Assembly: GCA_902363395.1 (NCBI GenBank)
Contig: CABIZZ010000001.1
Span: forward strand, 744,001-808,000
Direction: 5' to 3'
From: Streptococcaceae bacterium
Lineage (GTDB): Bacteria > Bacillota > Bacilli > Lactobacillales > Streptococcaceae
Length of the DNA: 64,000 nucleotides
Below the pieces are notes generated by a model. It was given only the letters and a program-made list of their open reading frames with translations, searched no databases and was not told the DNA's origin. Of the stretch, positions 8,735 to 18,307 are shown piece by piece; position 1 is the first letter of the stretch, and every line of letters begins with the position of its first letter. Both the position numbers and the translations under genes were made by a program.

Positions 8735-9739
8735 ATGAAAAACAAACGTGTATTGGGAATGATCAGTGCTTTGCTAGCTATTATTTTAGTAGCTGTTGTT
8801 TATCCAATGTTAAACAATAAAAATGATGCCAATAAAGCAGATGGAACTAAAAAGGTAAAAGTCGGTGTCTTACAGTTGGTCAGCCACCCATCGCTAGACG
8901 AAATCTACAAGGGGATTCAAGACGGCTTGGCTGAAGAAGGCTACGATAAGGACAAGATTGAGATCGAATTCCTCAATGCGGAAGGAGACCAAAACAAGGT
9001 TGCAACCATGAGCAAGCAATTGGTCCAAAACAACAACGACGTCTTGATCGGAATCGCAACCCCATCTGCTCAAGGTTTGGCTAGTGCGACTAAGGACAAA
9101 CCAATCGTCATGGGTGCTATCACAGACCCAGTCGGCGCTAACTTGGTCAAAGATTTGAAAAAACCAGGTGGCAATATCACAGGAGTATCTGACCACAACC
9201 CAACGGAACAACAGTTGAAGTTAATCAAAGAGTTGACTCCAAACGTGAAAACAATCGGTGTCCTTTACTCAACCAGTGAAGATAATTCTAAAACTCAAGT
9301 AGAAGAATTTACAAAATTGGCTGAAAAAGCAGGCTACAAGGTGGTTCCTTATTCAGTTCCTTCTACAAATGAAATTGCTTCAACGGTTTCTGTCATGACT
9401 GGTAAAGTAGATGCCATCTGGGTTCCAATCGACAACACCATCGCTTCAGCCTTCTCAACGGTAGTCGAAGCAAACAAAACAGCTAAAAAACCAATCTTCC
9501 CAAGTGCGACAGCCATGGTCGAAGCAGGTGGTTTAGGTTCAGTCGTTGTCGACCAACATGATCTTGGAGTGGCAACTGGTAAAATGGCTGCGAAAATCTT
9601 GAAAGGTCAAAAACCAGGTGATACACCAGTCGAAATCTTCACAGATGGTAAATCTGTCATCAACAAAAAAGTGGCAGAAGAATTAGGCATTACCATTCCA
9701 GAATCTGTCTTGAAAGAAGCTGGACAAGTCATCGAATAA
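8735..9739 (+). CDS. trpX: Tryptophan-type ABC transporter substrate-binding protein
   Basis: A 334-residue ABC substrate-binding protein of the ABC_sub_bind family. An N-terminal membrane anchor (residues 6-26, no lipobox cysteine) is followed by two lobes: VKVGVLQLVSHPSLDEIYKG, IATPSAQGLASATKDKPIVMGAITDPVGA, GGNITGVSDHNPTEQQLKLI and GGLGSVVVDQHDLGVATGKMAAKIL. Streptococcal relatives are the TrpX component of the trpXYZ tryptophan importer, and a Trp T-box lies upstream, which supports that substrate. TTGAGGT gives the Shine-Dalgarno site. Odd: no permease or ATPase gene follows; the next gene is unrelated, so the binding protein is an orphan here and must work with a transporter encoded elsewhere. 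Confidence 0.88.
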   Translation: MKNKRVLGMISALLAIILVAVVYPMLNNKNDANKADGTKKVKVGVLQLVSHPSLDEIYKGIQDGLAEEGYDKDKIEIEFLNAEGDQNKVATMSKQLVQNNNDVLIGIATPSAQGLASATKDKPIVMGAITDPVGANLVKDLKKPGGNITGVSDHNPTEQQLKLIKELTPNVKTIGVLYSTSEDNSKTQVEEFTKLAEKAGYKVVPYSVPSTNEIASTVSVMTGKVDAIWVPIDNTIASAFSTVVEANKTAKKPIFPSATAMVEAGGLGSVVVDQHDLGVATGKMAAKILKGQKPGDTPVEIFTDGKSVINKKVAEELGITIPESVLKEAGQVIE

Positions 9740-9816
9740 AAACAAACGAATCACAAGAGTAGCAGGAGAATTTGGCTTTGATAGGTCTTTTAATCGGGAC
9801 CTTTGAGGAGAAAGAA

Positions 9817-10236
9817 ATGAAAGTCAAGCTAACGGACCTTCATCCGACCCAACTATACTTATCAGAAAAGAAGTTACATGATATCCAGATGCTTGATCAG
9901 TCGGCGGAAATCATCAATGTGGATCCAATTAGTATTCTTGCGTTTGGAAATTGCTTCTTGATTACAGACGGGCATCACAGGGCTTATCAGGCTTTATTGG
10001 CAGGTCGGGATACGATTTCTGCTGAGTTTGATAAAGATGGTGGTGATGAAATTTATCATCTCTATGCGCAAGCTTGTGAGGAAAGAAAGATATCCTCTGT
10101 TATGGATTTAAAACATCATATCTTAGCTCAAGATGAGTATGAAGCAAAATGGTATAACTGGTGTGATGGTTTTAACCAAGCAGCAACTCTTCTATTGAAA
10201 AGGAAAGCAGATGAAGCAGACCAGGCAAATAGATAA
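9817..10236 (+). CDS. ParB/sulfiredoxin-like small protein, function unknown
   Basis: A 139-residue soluble protein. The motif FLITDGHHRAYQALLAG (about residues 46-62) resembles the DGHHR box of the ParB/Srx-fold, and the start (VKLTDLHPTQLYLSEKKL) resembles the strand before it. The C-terminal third is helical with several Trp (AKWYNWCDGFNQ). ATG at 9817 is chosen because GAGGAGAAAG lies just upstream; a longer frame from 9772 would put the Shine-Dalgarno inside it. It begins 77 bases after trpX without a visible terminator, so it could belong to that T-box transcript. It lacks the helix-turn-helix of chromosome ParB, so a partition role is unlikely. Confidence 0.7.
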   Translation: MKVKLTDLHPTQLYLSEKKLHDIQMLDQSAEIINVDPISILAFGNCFLITDGHHRAYQALLAGRDTISAEFDKDGGDEIYHLYAQACEERKISSVMDLKHHILAQDEYEAKWYNWCDGFNQAATLLLKRKADEADQANR

Positions 10237-10283
10237 TGCCCTGCGTCTTGTTCCTTTGTCTATTGAAATTAGTCTCATCTAAC

Positions 10284-10312
10284 TTGTTTTTTAACTAAAA
10301 ATCTGATAAACT
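10284..10312 (+). promoter_or_regulatory. Promoter of the pheS T-box transcript
   Basis: TTGTTT-N17-TAAACT with TGA before the -10 (extended -10). It lies just upstream of the pheS leader. Confidence 0.55.
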
Positions 10313-10324
10313 AGAATGTAATTG

Positions 10325-10518
10325 AATAGAAATCTGCAAGACTAGTACCTCAAGGGAAGTGCAACAGGGAGAAGAGCCGTGACTGAAAGCTCTTTGCATG
10401 AAAGCTGGGTGAATTCACTTGCGCAAAGATTTAGAAATTAAGGTCTGAGTTTCAGATAAAAGACGGATGGTACCGCGTGTCAACGCTCCGAATATGGGTG
10501 TGGCGCGTGGTTTTTTCT
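10325..10518 (+). promoter_or_regulatory. T-box riboswitch upstream of pheS
   Basis: T-box core GGATGGTACCGCG at 10465-10477, followed by a GC-rich terminator (CGCG...ACGCTC with GGGTGT...CGCG) and TTTTTTC at about 10474-10518. It controls phenylalanyl-tRNA synthetase, so tRNA-Phe is the expected ligand; a TTC occurs in GTGAATTCAC near 10412, but I cannot fix it as the specifier without folding. Confidence 0.87.
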
Positions 10519-10549
10519 ATGTCTGAGTGAAGACCATGATGGAGGAAAT

Positions 10550-11596
10550 ATGTCAACGATTGAAGAACAATTAAAAGCGCTTCGGGAAGAAACGCTGGCA
10601 GCCTTGAAGCAGATCTCTGCTGAAAATAAAAAAGAGATGCAAGAGTTACGCGTCTCTGTCCTTGGGAAAAAAGGTTCCCTTACTGAAATCCTTAAAGGGA
10701 TGAAAGATGTTTCTGCTGAAATGCGTCCGGTTATCGGGAAACACGTCAATGAAGCGCGTGATGTTTTGACGGCTGCCTTTGAAGAAACAGCTAAGCTCTT
10801 GGAAGAAAAGAAAGTCCAAGCCAAATTGGCTAGTGAGAGTATCGATGTGACCCTTCCGGGACGTCCAGTCGCAGTTGGTCATCGCCATGTCTTGACCCAA
10901 ACCAGTGAAGAAATCGAAGATATCTTTATCGGGATGGGCTACCAAGTTGTAGATGGATTTGAAGTCGAAAAAGACTACTACAACTTTGAACGCATGAACT
11001 TGCCAAAGGATCACCCAGCTCGTGATATGCAGGATACCTTCTATATCACAGAAGAAATCTTGCTTCGGACCCACACATCACCAGTACAGGCGCGAGCGAT
11101 GGATGCCCATGACTTTAGCAAGGGGCCTTTGAAGATGATCTCGCCAGGGCGTGTTTTCCGTCGGGATACGGATGATGCGACCCACAGCCACCAATTCCAT
11201 CAAATCGAAGGCTTGGTCGTTGGGAAAAGCATTTCTATGGCAGACCTTCAAGGAACGCTTCAATTGATCGTGCAAAAGATGTTTGGTGCAGAACGTCAAA
11301 TCCGTTTGCGTCCTTCTTACTTCCCATTCACTGAGCCATCGGTTGAAGTGGACGTTTCTTGCTTCAAGTGTGGTGGAGCGGGATGTAACGTATGTAAGAA
11401 AACTGGTTGGATTGAAATCATGGGAGCCGGTATGGTTCACCCACGCGTCCTTGAGATGAGTGGTATTGACCCAACAGTTTATTCAGGATTTGCCTTTGGA
11501 CTTGGTCAAGAGCGTGTGGCCATGCTTCGTTATGGAATCAATGATATCCGTGGCTTCTATCAAGGAGATGTTCGCTTCTCAGAACAGTTTAAATAA
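10550..11596 (+). CDS. pheS: Phenylalanine-tRNA ligase alpha subunit
   Basis: A 348-residue class II aminoacyl-tRNA synthetase subunit, the catalytic half of the (alpha-beta)2 enzyme that charges tRNA-Phe. An N-terminal coiled coil (residues 1-90) leads to the core: motif 2 [24 protein letters not shown], and C-terminal motif 3 [29 protein letters not shown] and the Cys-rich insert [16 protein letters not shown] are typical of bacterial PheS. The start is firm (GGAGGAA before ATG). It opens the operon pheS-GNAT-pheT under a T-box. Confidence 0.97.
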   Translation: MSTIEEQLKALREETLAALKQISAENKKEMQELRVSVLGKKGSLTEILKGMKDVSAEMRPVIGKHVNEARDVLTAAFEETAKLLEEKKVQAKLASESIDVTLPGRPVAVGHRHVLTQTSEEIEDIFIGMGYQVVDGFEVEKDYYNFERMNLPKDHPARDMQDTFYITEEILLRTHTSPVQARAMDAHDFSKGPLKMISPGRVFRRDTDDATHSHQFHQIEGLVVGKSISMADLQGTLQLIVQKMFGAERQIRLRPSYFPFTEPSVEVDVSCFKCGGAGCNVCKKTGWIEIMGAGMVHPRVLEMSGIDPTVYSGFAFGLGQERVAMLRYGINDIRGFYQGDVRFSEQFK

Positions 11597-11598
11597 TC

Positions 11599-12123
11599 AT
11601 GTTAGTTAGAGTAAAAATCGATCAATTAGAGACCTTACGTGACCTAGAAGTGGAAACCTATCGGGATACCTTTGGTCCCTATATTGTTGAGGAAGATTTG
11701 GAAGATTACTTCTCTACTGTGCTCTCTTTGGAGCAAATCGAGAAGGATCTGCTAGATCCAGAATCTGAAACCTATTTTGTCCTCAATGAAGATCAAGAAA
11801 TCTGTGGTTTTCTCAAGATCAACTGGGGTCAGGCGCAGACCGAGCCAGTAGAGATGGATAAGTCCTTTGAGATCCAACGGATCTATGTCAAGAAGGAATG
11901 TCAAGGGGCTGGTTTCGGCAAGGAAATGTTTACCTTTGCGCTGGATCAAGCCAAGAGTCGTGGCTTTGAGTGGGCTTGGCTAGGTGTATGGGAACGCAAC
12001 TTTAAGGCGCAAGATTTTTACTACCGCTTTGGATTTGAACGATTTAGTGAACACCAGTATATCACCGGAGATACCGTGGATACAGACTGGTTGTTGCGCA
12101 AGCATTTGAAGGAGAATCCGTAA
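11599..12123 (+). CDS. GNAT-family N-acetyltransferase inside the pheST operon
   Basis: A 174-residue GNAT acetyltransferase. The acetyl-CoA signature IQRIYVKKECQGAGFGKEM (strand 4 and the Q/R-x-x-G-x-G/A loop) lies at about residues 93-111; the C-terminal WLGVWERNFKAQDFYYRFGF closes the fold. It begins two bases after the pheS stop, so translation is coupled, and pheT follows 73 bases later. The same order is known in other streptococci, so this is a stable arrangement and not a recent insertion. The substrate is unknown; RimI-like protein or small-molecule acetylation are both possible. Confidence 0.85.
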   Translation: MLVRVKIDQLETLRDLEVETYRDTFGPYIVEEDLEDYFSTVLSLEQIEKDLLDPESETYFVLNEDQEICGFLKINWGQAQTEPVEMDKSFEIQRIYVKKECQGAGFGKEMFTFALDQAKSRGFEWAWLGVWERNFKAQDFYYRFGFERFSEHQYITGDTVDTDWLLRKHLKENP

Positions 12124-12196
12124 GCTTAATTGTGGGTTCAAATTGAGAGAAAGGAATTGAGAAGATCTCACCTAGTGGGATCTTATGATCGGAATT

Positions 12197-14602
12197 ATGT
12201 TAGTATCATATAAATGGTTAAAACAATTGGTGGACGTGGATGTGCCATCAGAAGAGTTGGCTGAAAAAATGTCAACTACAGGGATCGAGGTAGAAGGTGT
12301 GGAATCACCTGCTGCTGGTCTCTCAAAAATTGTCGTCGGAGAAGTCTTGTCTTGCGAAGATGTGCCAGAAACTCATCTTCATGTTTGCCAAGTCAATGTG
12401 GGCGAAGAAGAAGCTCGTCAAATCGTCTGTGGAGCACCAAATGTGCGTGCAGGAATCAAGGTTATGGTGGCTCTTCCAGGTGCTCGCATCGCGGATAACT
12501 ACAAGATTAAAAAAGGGAAAATCCGTGGCTTAGAGTCACTAGGGATGATCTGTTCACTTGGTGAATTGGGCATTTCTGATTCCGTTGTACCTAAGGAATT
12601 TGCAGATGGCATCCAAATCTTGCCGGATGATGCAGTACCAGGTGAGGAAGTATTCTCTTACCTAGACTTGGATGATGAAATCATCGAACTTTCCATCACG
12701 CCTAACCGTGCAGACGCTCTTTCTATGCGTGGGGTAGCGCACGAAGTAGCAGCGATTTATGACAAGGCAGTCAATTTCAAAGACTTTGCTTTGACTGAAA
12801 CAGACCAAGCTGCAGCAGACGCTCTTTCTGTCAGCATTGACACAGACAAGGCGCCATACTATGCTGCTCGTATCTTGGACAATGTGACCATCGCACCAAG
12901 TCCACAATGGTTGCAAAACCTCCTCATGAATGAAGGTATTCGTCCGATCAACAATGTCGTTGACGTGACCAACTATATCCTACTCTACTTTGGTCAGCCT
13001 ATGCATGCCTTTGACTTGGATACCTTTGAAGGAAACGAGATCCGTGTCCGTGAAGCGCGTGCGGGTGAAAAATTGGTGACCTTGGACGGGGAAGAGCGTG
13101 AGTTGGAGACGAATGACCTAGTCATTACTGTGGCTGACAAGCCAGTAGCCCTTGCCGGTGTTATGGGTGGTCAGGCTACAGAAATTTCTGAAAAGTCTAG
13201 TCGTGTCGTCCTTGAAGCCGCTGTCTTCAATGGCAAATCTATCCGCAAGACCAGCGGTCGTCTCAACCTTCGTTCTGAATCATCTTCTCGTTTTGAAAAA
13301 GGCATCAACGTGGCAACTGTCAATGAAGCCCTTGATGCGGCAGCAAGCATGATAGCAGAGCTTGCAGGTGCAACCGTGCGTAAGGGCATCGTTTCAGCAG
13401 GTGAATTGGATACTTCAGATGTAGAAGTATCTTCCACTCTTGCTGACGTCAACCGTGTCCTTGGTACAGAGCTTTCCTACGCAGATATTGAAGATGTCTT
13501 CCGCCGTCTTGGATTTGGCCTTTCTGGAAATGCAGAAGCCTTCACAGTTAGCGTTCCACGTCGCCGTTGGGATATCACTATCGAAGCGGACCTCTTTGAA
13601 GAAATCGCCCGAATTTATGGTTACGACCGCTTGCCAACCAGTCTTCCAAAAGATGATGGGACAGCTGGTGAGTTGACAGCGACACAAAAATTGCGCCGTC
13701 AAGTTCGTACCATTGCAGAAGGTGCTGGATTGACAGAAATCATCACCTGCGCTCTAACAACGCCTGAAAAAGCAGTGGAGTTCACGACTGCACCAAGCAA
13801 CTTAACGGAGCTCATGTGGCCAATGACTGTGGATCGTTCAGTCCTCCGTCAAAATATGGTTTCAGGTATTTTGGATACAGTTGCCTACAACGTAGCGCGT
13901 AAGAACAAAGATTTGGCTCTCTATGAGATTGGAAAAGTCTTCGAGCAAACGGGTAATCCAAAAGAAGACTTGCCAAATGAAATCAACAGCTTTGCTTTTG
14001 CATTGACAGGTTTAGTCGCTGAAAAAGACTTCCAGACTCCAGCAGTTCCAGTTGATTTCTTCTATGCCAAGGGAATATTGGAAGCCCTCTTTGCTCGCTT
14101 GGGTCTTGAAGCAACCTATACAGCAACGCAAGAGATCAAGAGTCTTCACCCAGGACGTACAGCCTTGATCTCACTTGGTGATCAAGTAGTCGGTTTCCTC
14201 GGTCAAGTGCACCCTATTACGGCTAAGGCTTACGATATTCCAGAAACTTATGTATCTGAGCTTAACCTTTCGGCTATTGAAGCAGCCCTTCAACCAGCAG
14301 CAGCCTTTGTGGAAATTACGAAGTTCCCAGCAGTCAGCCGTGATATCGCTCTTCTCCTCAAGGCAGAAGTGACTCACCAAGAGGTGGTTGATGCCATCCA
14401 AGCTGCAGGCGTAAAACGTTTGACAGACATCAAACTCTTTGACGTCTTCTCCGGTGAAAAACTGGGTATCGGAATGAAATCTATGGCATACAGCTTGACC
14501 TTCCAAAATCCAGAAGATAGCTTGACCGACGAAGAAGTCGCTCGCTATATGGAAAAAATCCAAGCATCACTCGAAGAAAAAGTAGACGCAGAAGTGCGAT
14601 AA
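12197..14602 (+). CDS. pheT: Phenylalanine-tRNA ligase beta subunit
   Basis: An 801-residue beta subunit of phenylalanyl-tRNA synthetase. Domains in order: tRNA-binding EMAP/B2 domain (about 40-150, [31 protein letters not shown]), B3/B4 editing domain (about 210-390, [31 protein letters not shown]), B5 (about 405-475), the class II-like core ([11 protein letters not shown] onward) and the FDX-ACB anticodon-binding domain at the end ([12 protein letters not shown]). The start is uncertain: MLVSYKWLK at 12197 matches the usual N-terminus; an in-frame ATG lies four codons upstream. An inverted repeat, AGATCTCACC/TGGGATCT, directly before the start could mask initiation. Last gene of the operon. 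Confidence 0.95.
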   Translation: MLVSYKWLKQLVDVDVPSEELAEKMSTTGIEVEGVESPAAGLSKIVVGEVLSCEDVPETHLHVCQVNVGEEEARQIVCGAPNVRAGIKVMVALPGARIADNYKIKKGKIRGLESLGMICSLGELGISDSVVPKEFADGIQILPDDAVPGEEVFSYLDLDDEIIELSITPNRADALSMRGVAHEVAAIYDKAVNFKDFALTETDQAAADALSVSIDTDKAPYYAARILDNVTIAPSPQWLQNLLMNEGIRPINNVVDVTNYILLYFGQPMHAFDLDTFEGNEIRVREARAGEKLVTLDGEERELETNDLVITVADKPVALAGVMGGQATEISEKSSRVVLEAAVFNGKSIRKTSGRLNLRSESSSRFEKGINVATVNEALDAAASMIAELAGATVRKGIVSAGELDTSDVEVSSTLADVNRVLGTELSYADIEDVFRRLGFGLSGNAEAFTVSVPRRRWDITIEADLFEEIARIYGYDRLPTSLPKDDGTAGELTATQKLRRQVRTIAEGAGLTEIITCALTTPEKAVEFTTAPSNLTELMWPMTVDRSVLRQNMVSGILDTVAYNVARKNKDLALYEIGKVFEQTGNPKEDLPNEINSFAFALTGLVAEKDFQTPAVPVDFFYAKGILEALFARLGLEATYTATQEIKSLHPGRTALISLGDQVVGFLGQVHPITAKAYDIPETYVSELNLSAIEAALQPAAAFVEITKFPAVSRDIALLLKAEVTHQEVVDAIQAAGVKRLTDIKLFDVFSGEKLGIGMKSMAYSLTFQNPEDSLTDEEVARYMEKIQASLEEKVDAEVR

Positions 14603-14616
14603 ATCGTAAAAAGATG

Positions 14617-14648
14617 AAACAGTTGAGAATTTCTCAACTGTTTTTTTC
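14617..14648 (+). terminator. Intrinsic terminator after pheT
   Basis: AAACAGTTGAGAA pairs with TTCTCAACTGTTT and is followed by a T run. Confidence 0.93.
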
Positions 14649-14762
14649 TTACAGGATTTGTAAGTTATAGGCCTTGAAACCCTATAAAAATAAAGAAATT
14701 CCTTTAAGTACTCAAAATATCCATGTCAACCATCCTTCTATTTTTGACAAATATTTTTATTT

Positions 14763-14805
14763 TTTGACAAATATACTTGTCAAAAAGAAAAAGAAGTGTT
14801 ACAAT
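14763..14805 (+). promoter_or_regulatory. Promoter and probable XRE operator
   Basis: A perfect palindrome TTTGACAA-N6-TTGTCAAA (14763-14784) overlaps the -35 TTGTCA (14777-14782), which is 17 bases from TACAAT (14800-14805). A further half-site TTTTTGACAAATAT lies at 14741-14754. The operator/promoter overlap suggests that the XRE regulator encoded two genes on represses its own operon. Confidence 0.7.
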
Positions 14806-14835
14806 GATTTTAGTTGAAAGAAGGGGAGGTTTCTT

Positions 14836-15144
14836 ATGGGAGCCATATGGATTCTTTTTATCCCTTTTCTGGTTATATTTTACGCAAGCACAGAAAAGAA
14901 GATAAAAAGGTTGAACAAACGCATCAAAAGATTAGAAAAACAAGTGAAAGGAAATCAAGACATGTCTAGACTTTTAGAAGAATTGAAAGGACAAACGGTC
15001 ACGGTTACAGTGAGTGGTGTTGGATTCGAGTATGAAATTTTGGATATCGACGAAGATTGGGTCAAACTGACTCGTGTGAATAATAAACAACAAAGAGAGA
15101 CAAAATTAGTTCGCATCGAAGATATTCAAGGTATTCAACTATAA
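14836..15144 (+). CDS. Small membrane-anchored protein with coiled coil
   Basis: A 102-residue protein: one N-terminal membrane segment (GAIWILFIPFLVIFYAS, about residues 2-18), a strongly basic coiled coil (EKKIKRLNKRIKRLEKQVK, about 20-39), and a small beta-rich C-terminal domain (about 50-102) with TVTVTVSGVGFEYEILDIDE, resembling an Sm-like/SH3-like barrel. It is the first gene of the XRE-DUF3169-ABC operon and starts after AGGGGAGG. I do not know its function; its place suggests that it assists the membrane transporter or senses for it. Confidence 0.75.
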   Translation: MGAIWILFIPFLVIFYASTEKKIKRLNKRIKRLEKQVKGNQDMSRLLEELKGQTVTVTVSGVGFEYEILDIDEDWVKLTRVNNKQQRETKLVRIEDIQGIQL

Positions 15145-15157
15145 GGGGGCGAAAGCC

Positions 15158-15367
15158 ATGATCTTAAAAAATCGACTGAAAGAGCTGAGGGCGCGTGATG
15201 GGCTCAATCAATCCGAGCTAGCCAAGCTAGCAGGGGTCTCGCGCCAGTCCATCAGTCTCTTGGAGCGGGGGGAATACACCCCCTCGGTTATTATTGCCAT
15301 CACCATCGCCCAAATTTTCAAGGAACCGGTGGAGAATGTCTTTAGTCTAGTAGAGGGAGAGGAATAA
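15158..15367 (+). CDS. XRE/Cro-CI family transcriptional regulator
   Basis: A 69-residue one-domain helix-turn-helix protein (LRARDGLNQSELAKLAGVSRQSISLLERGEYTPSV, about residues 9-43) of the compact Cro/CI type often found ahead of ABC-2 transporters. GGGGGCGAAAG supplies the Shine-Dalgarno site. It is 13 bases after the preceding gene and two bases before the next. The palindrome overlapping the operon's promoter is its likely operator. Confidence 0.9.
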   Translation: MILKNRLKELRARDGLNQSELAKLAGVSRQSISLLERGEYTPSVIIAITIAQIFKEPVENVFSLVEGEE

Positions 15368-15369
15368 AA

Positions 15370-16143
15370 GTGAAAAAGAAATTAAAAGAGAGGTCAGCCC
15401 GTTTTCGTTTTTGGAGAAACATGGCCATGATCCTTTCAGGATTAATCATTGGTTTTTTGACAGGTTATTTTGGTTCAGACCATCCTATTGAATTCCAAAA
15501 GCTTTTTGATCGAGATATGCTCTATATAGGGTCAATCATTTTATATCTGGTGGTTTTCGGGATTGCGTCTACCTACCTCATCTCATCGCGCCAGTCTTAT
15601 CAGATGATGGAGGAGGCAGAAGATGAAGACGAAGCCTACCGTTATGAAAGCCAAACGAGAAGAATCTATGACTTGGCTACGATGTTCAAAGGCGTCATGA
15701 TTGTTCCCTATCTATTAGTGATTTTCTTCTCTTGCCAAAAACTAGTCTATGAAGAAAAACTAACAGGTGCTTTTGGGAAATACACCATCCCGCTTATTTT
15801 TCTTGCTTTGTTCCTTCTTACTTTTGGGCTAGAACATCAGTTTCGAAAAACCTTCAAACAGATTTATGGAAAAGCAATCCCACGCAATGCTAGTGGGGCA
15901 GAAGTCCGTGAACTAATAATGAGCATGATAGATGAGGCAGAGAAACAAATTTGCTATGAGGAGAATTACGATATTGTCTTCAAGTTAAGCAATTATGTCT
16001 TACCGATTTCCTTGATGGTGATATTCTTAGTTGGCATTGCTTTCCAGGCAGATATCTTGTTAGCATTAGTAGTTGTATCACTGATTTATGTCTATATCTT
16101 GGTCTCTCAGTACAAGATTACCAAACGTTACTATAAAGAGTAG
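15370..16143 (+). CDS. Polytopic membrane protein (DUF3169-like)
   Basis: A 257-residue integral membrane protein with about six hydrophobic segments (roughly 17-35, 51-70, 107-126, 139-157, 210-228, 230-248) and a charged loop at 75-100 (MMEEAEDEDEAYRYESQTRR). GTG start at 15370, preceded by GAGAGGAA. The position behind a small XRE regulator and before an ABC ATPase and permease is typical of DUF3169 proteins, to which I assign it by architecture and not by a firm motif. Function unknown. Confidence 0.72.
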   Translation: MKKKLKERSARFRFWRNMAMILSGLIIGFLTGYFGSDHPIEFQKLFDRDMLYIGSIILYLVVFGIASTYLISSRQSYQMMEEAEDEDEAYRYESQTRRIYDLATMFKGVMIVPYLLVIFFSCQKLVYEEKLTGAFGKYTIPLIFLALFLLTFGLEHQFRKTFKQIYGKAIPRNASGAEVRELIMSMIDEAEKQICYEENYDIVFKLSNYVLPISLMVIFLVGIAFQADILLALVVVSLIYVYILVSQYKITKRYYKE

Positions 16144-16154
16144 AGGAGTTTTCT

Positions 16155-17048
16155 ATGTTAGAAATTAGAAATTTAGAAAAGAGCTTTGGCAAGAAGCAGG
16201 TCTTGTTCGGCATTAACTTGACTGCGAAAAAAGGATCTATCTTAGGTTTGATCGGGAAGAACGGAGCAGGGAAGACGACCATCTTCCATAGTATCCTCCG
16301 CTTCCTAGAATACAGTGGCGATATCCAATTGGATGGCAAAGCAATCAGTCAAGAAACCTACAAGGAAATTGGTTACCTGCCAGAAGAGCGGAGCCTCATG
16401 CCTAAGTTGACTATCTACGAGCAAGTCCGTTACCTTGCTAATCTCAAAGGAATGTCAACTGCTGAGGTCAAGGAGAAACTTCCGATCTGGATGGAAAAAC
16501 TCCAAGTAAAAGGAAAATTAACCGATAAGATTAAGAGCCTCTCAAAAGGGAATCAACAAAAGGTGCAATTGATCATTACCATGATTCATGAGCCAAAATT
16601 GATCATCCTAGATGAGCCTTTTAGTGGACTGGATCCTGTCAATACAGAAGTCCTCAAGCAGGTCATCTTTGAAGAAAAAGAACGCGGTGCGACCATTATC
16701 TTCTCAGACCACGTCATGACCAATGTGGAAGAACTCTGTGATGAGTTGGTCATGATCCGTGATGGATCAGTGATTCTTTCAGGTCCCGTACAAGAAGTTC
16801 GTAATAGCTTTGGCAAGACTCGTCTCTTCGTATCCAATGACTTCAGTAAAGAGGAGTTGGAAGCCTTGCCTCATGTGACTAAAGTGACTATGACCAAGCA
16901 AGGTCTATGGAAGTTGGTATTGGATGATGAGACAGCAGGTCCAGACCTCTTTGACCAGTTGACCAAGGGTCGCTATCTAGCAACCTTTGACCAACAAGCC
17001 CCAACCATTGATGAAATCTTTAAATTAGAATCAGGAGTAGAAGTATGA
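16155..17048 (+). CDS. ABC transporter ATP-binding protein (NatA/CcmA type)
   Basis: A 297-residue ABC ATPase: Walker A GLIGKNGAGKTT (about 33-44), Q-loop region YLPEERSLMPKLT, signature LSKGNQQKVQ (about 134-143), Walker B LIILDEPFSGLDP (about 153-165) and H-loop FSDHVMT. The C-terminal 80 residues form the accessory domain common in NatA-type proteins. It overlaps the permease by four bases (ATGA). Together they form an ABC-2 exporter, similar to the Na+ or bacitracin-type exporters. The substrate is unknown. Confidence 0.93.
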   Translation: MLEIRNLEKSFGKKQVLFGINLTAKKGSILGLIGKNGAGKTTIFHSILRFLEYSGDIQLDGKAISQETYKEIGYLPEERSLMPKLTIYEQVRYLANLKGMSTAEVKEKLPIWMEKLQVKGKLTDKIKSLSKGNQQKVQLIITMIHEPKLIILDEPFSGLDPVNTEVLKQVIFEEKERGATIIFSDHVMTNVEELCDELVMIRDGSVILSGPVQEVRNSFGKTRLFVSNDFSKEELEALPHVTKVTMTKQGLWKLVLDDETAGPDLFDQLTKGRYLATFDQQAPTIDEIFKLESGVEV

Positions 17049-18259
17049 AACAGATGCTGATTGTTATCAAAGAAACTTATTTACGCCAAGTGAAATCATG
17101 GAGCTTTTTGCTGATGGTGCTTACTCCCTTTCTCTTCTTCGGATTGACGATTGGAGTGAACTATTTCGTCGGATCTTCTACATCTGCGAAAAGCAACATC
17201 GCCTTGATTACAGATCAAGCTCCTGTCAAGGAAGTCTTGAAAGGGACCGATGGCTTGTCCTTTGACTATAAGGATGAAGCAGCAGCTAAGAAGGGCATGA
17301 AAGAGGAAGAAATCAAGGGAATCCTCACAGTTGAAGAAAAGGATGGCCAGCTAGAGGCTCGCTACCAGAGTGAGGATGCCATGAAGCCAGGTTTCAAAGC
17401 AATCCTTATGGCTAAATTGAGTCAGGTCCAACAAATGCTCAATGTTTCTAAAGCGGATTTAAGCCAAGAGCAGTTAGCAGCCCTTTCGCAACAGGTTTCA
17501 TTGATTGAAAAAATTGATGAGAAGAAAGAAGGGCTGAAAATGGTGCAGACCGTGGTAGCTGGAGGAATCGGTTTTCTTATCTACATGATTCTGATGTTTT
17601 ATTCAGGTATCACTGCTCAAGAGGTAGCCAGTGAAAAAGGGACCAAGATTATGGAAGTGGTCTTCTCAAGCATTCGCGCAACTCACTATTTCTATGCTCG
17701 CATGATTGGTCTTTTCGGAGTCATTTGTACTCATATTGGTATCTATGCAGTCGGATTGGGAGGCGTTTGGATTTTTAGAGACTCCATTCCTCTTGTGAAA
17801 GATATCTTATCTCCAGACTCTCCTATCACCCAACATATTGGACAATCCATTTCCTTGAATACCTTATTCTTGATCATTCTTGGAATCTTCATGTACGTGG
17901 TTCTTTCAGCTTTCCTAGGTTCAACAGTTGCTCGTCCAGAAGATACAGGAAAAGCGATTTCGCCACTGATGATGTTAGTGTTCTTTAGCTTCTTTGGAGT
18001 AACTACCTTAGGTAGCGCAGGTGATGTCCTTCTGTTGAAGATTGGATCATACATTCCATTCATTTCAACCTTCTTCATGCCATTCCGTACCATCAATGGC
18101 TATGCAAGTGGACTTGAATCATGGGGTTCATTCGGAATCGCCTTGGCCTTCACGCTCCTCGGCACCATGATCATTGGAAAAATCTATTCTAGCCTCATCT
18201 TACAAACGGATGACCTAGGCTTGGTCAAAACAGTCAAAAAAGCCTTGAGCTATCGCTAA
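17045..18259 (+). CDS. ABC-2 type permease (NatB family)
   Basis: A 404-residue permease: N-terminal membrane segment (about 19-41), a large extracellular domain (about 45-175, lysine- and glutamate-rich), then five C-terminal membrane segments with the family signature VASEKGTKIMEVVFSSIRATHYFYARMIG in the loop after segment two. This is the NatB/YhaP layout. ATGA overlap with the ATPase gene implies coupled synthesis. Terminated by a hairpin immediately afterwards. Confidence 0.9.
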   Translation: MKQMLIVIKETYLRQVKSWSFLLMVLTPFLFFGLTIGVNYFVGSSTSAKSNIALITDQAPVKEVLKGTDGLSFDYKDEAAAKKGMKEEEIKGILTVEEKDGQLEARYQSEDAMKPGFKAILMAKLSQVQQMLNVSKADLSQEQLAALSQQVSLIEKIDEKKEGLKMVQTVVAGGIGFLIYMILMFYSGITAQEVASEKGTKIMEVVFSSIRATHYFYARMIGLFGVICTHIGIYAVGLGGVWIFRDSIPLVKDILSPDSPITQHIGQSISLNTLFLIILGIFMYVVLSAFLGSTVARPEDTGKAISPLMMLVFFSFFGVTTLGSAGDVLLLKIGSYIPFISTFFMPFRTINGYASGLESWGSFGIALAFTLLGTMIIGKIYSSLILQTDDLGLVKTVKKALSYR

Positions 18260-18264
18260 AAGAG

Positions 18265-18297
18265 ACACCTTCAGTGGATACTGGAGGTGTTTTACTT
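18265..18297 (+). terminator. Intrinsic terminator of the ABC-2 operon
   Basis: ACACCTTCAGT and ACTGGAGGTGT form a hairpin with a GGAT loop before TTTTACTTTG. Confidence 0.85.
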
Positions 18298-18307
18298 TGT
18301 GAAATCA

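Noticed and set aside
8323..8745. 140-codon minus-strand reading frame over the trpX leader
   Set aside because: It lies exactly over the T-box and its terminator; composition (Ser/Phe-rich) is non-coding and there is no Shine-Dalgarno.
9740..9816. Remnant of a trpY permease gene after trpX
   Set aside because: A short hydrophobic frame (MALIGLLIGTF) is present, but it is too short to claim as a permease remnant.
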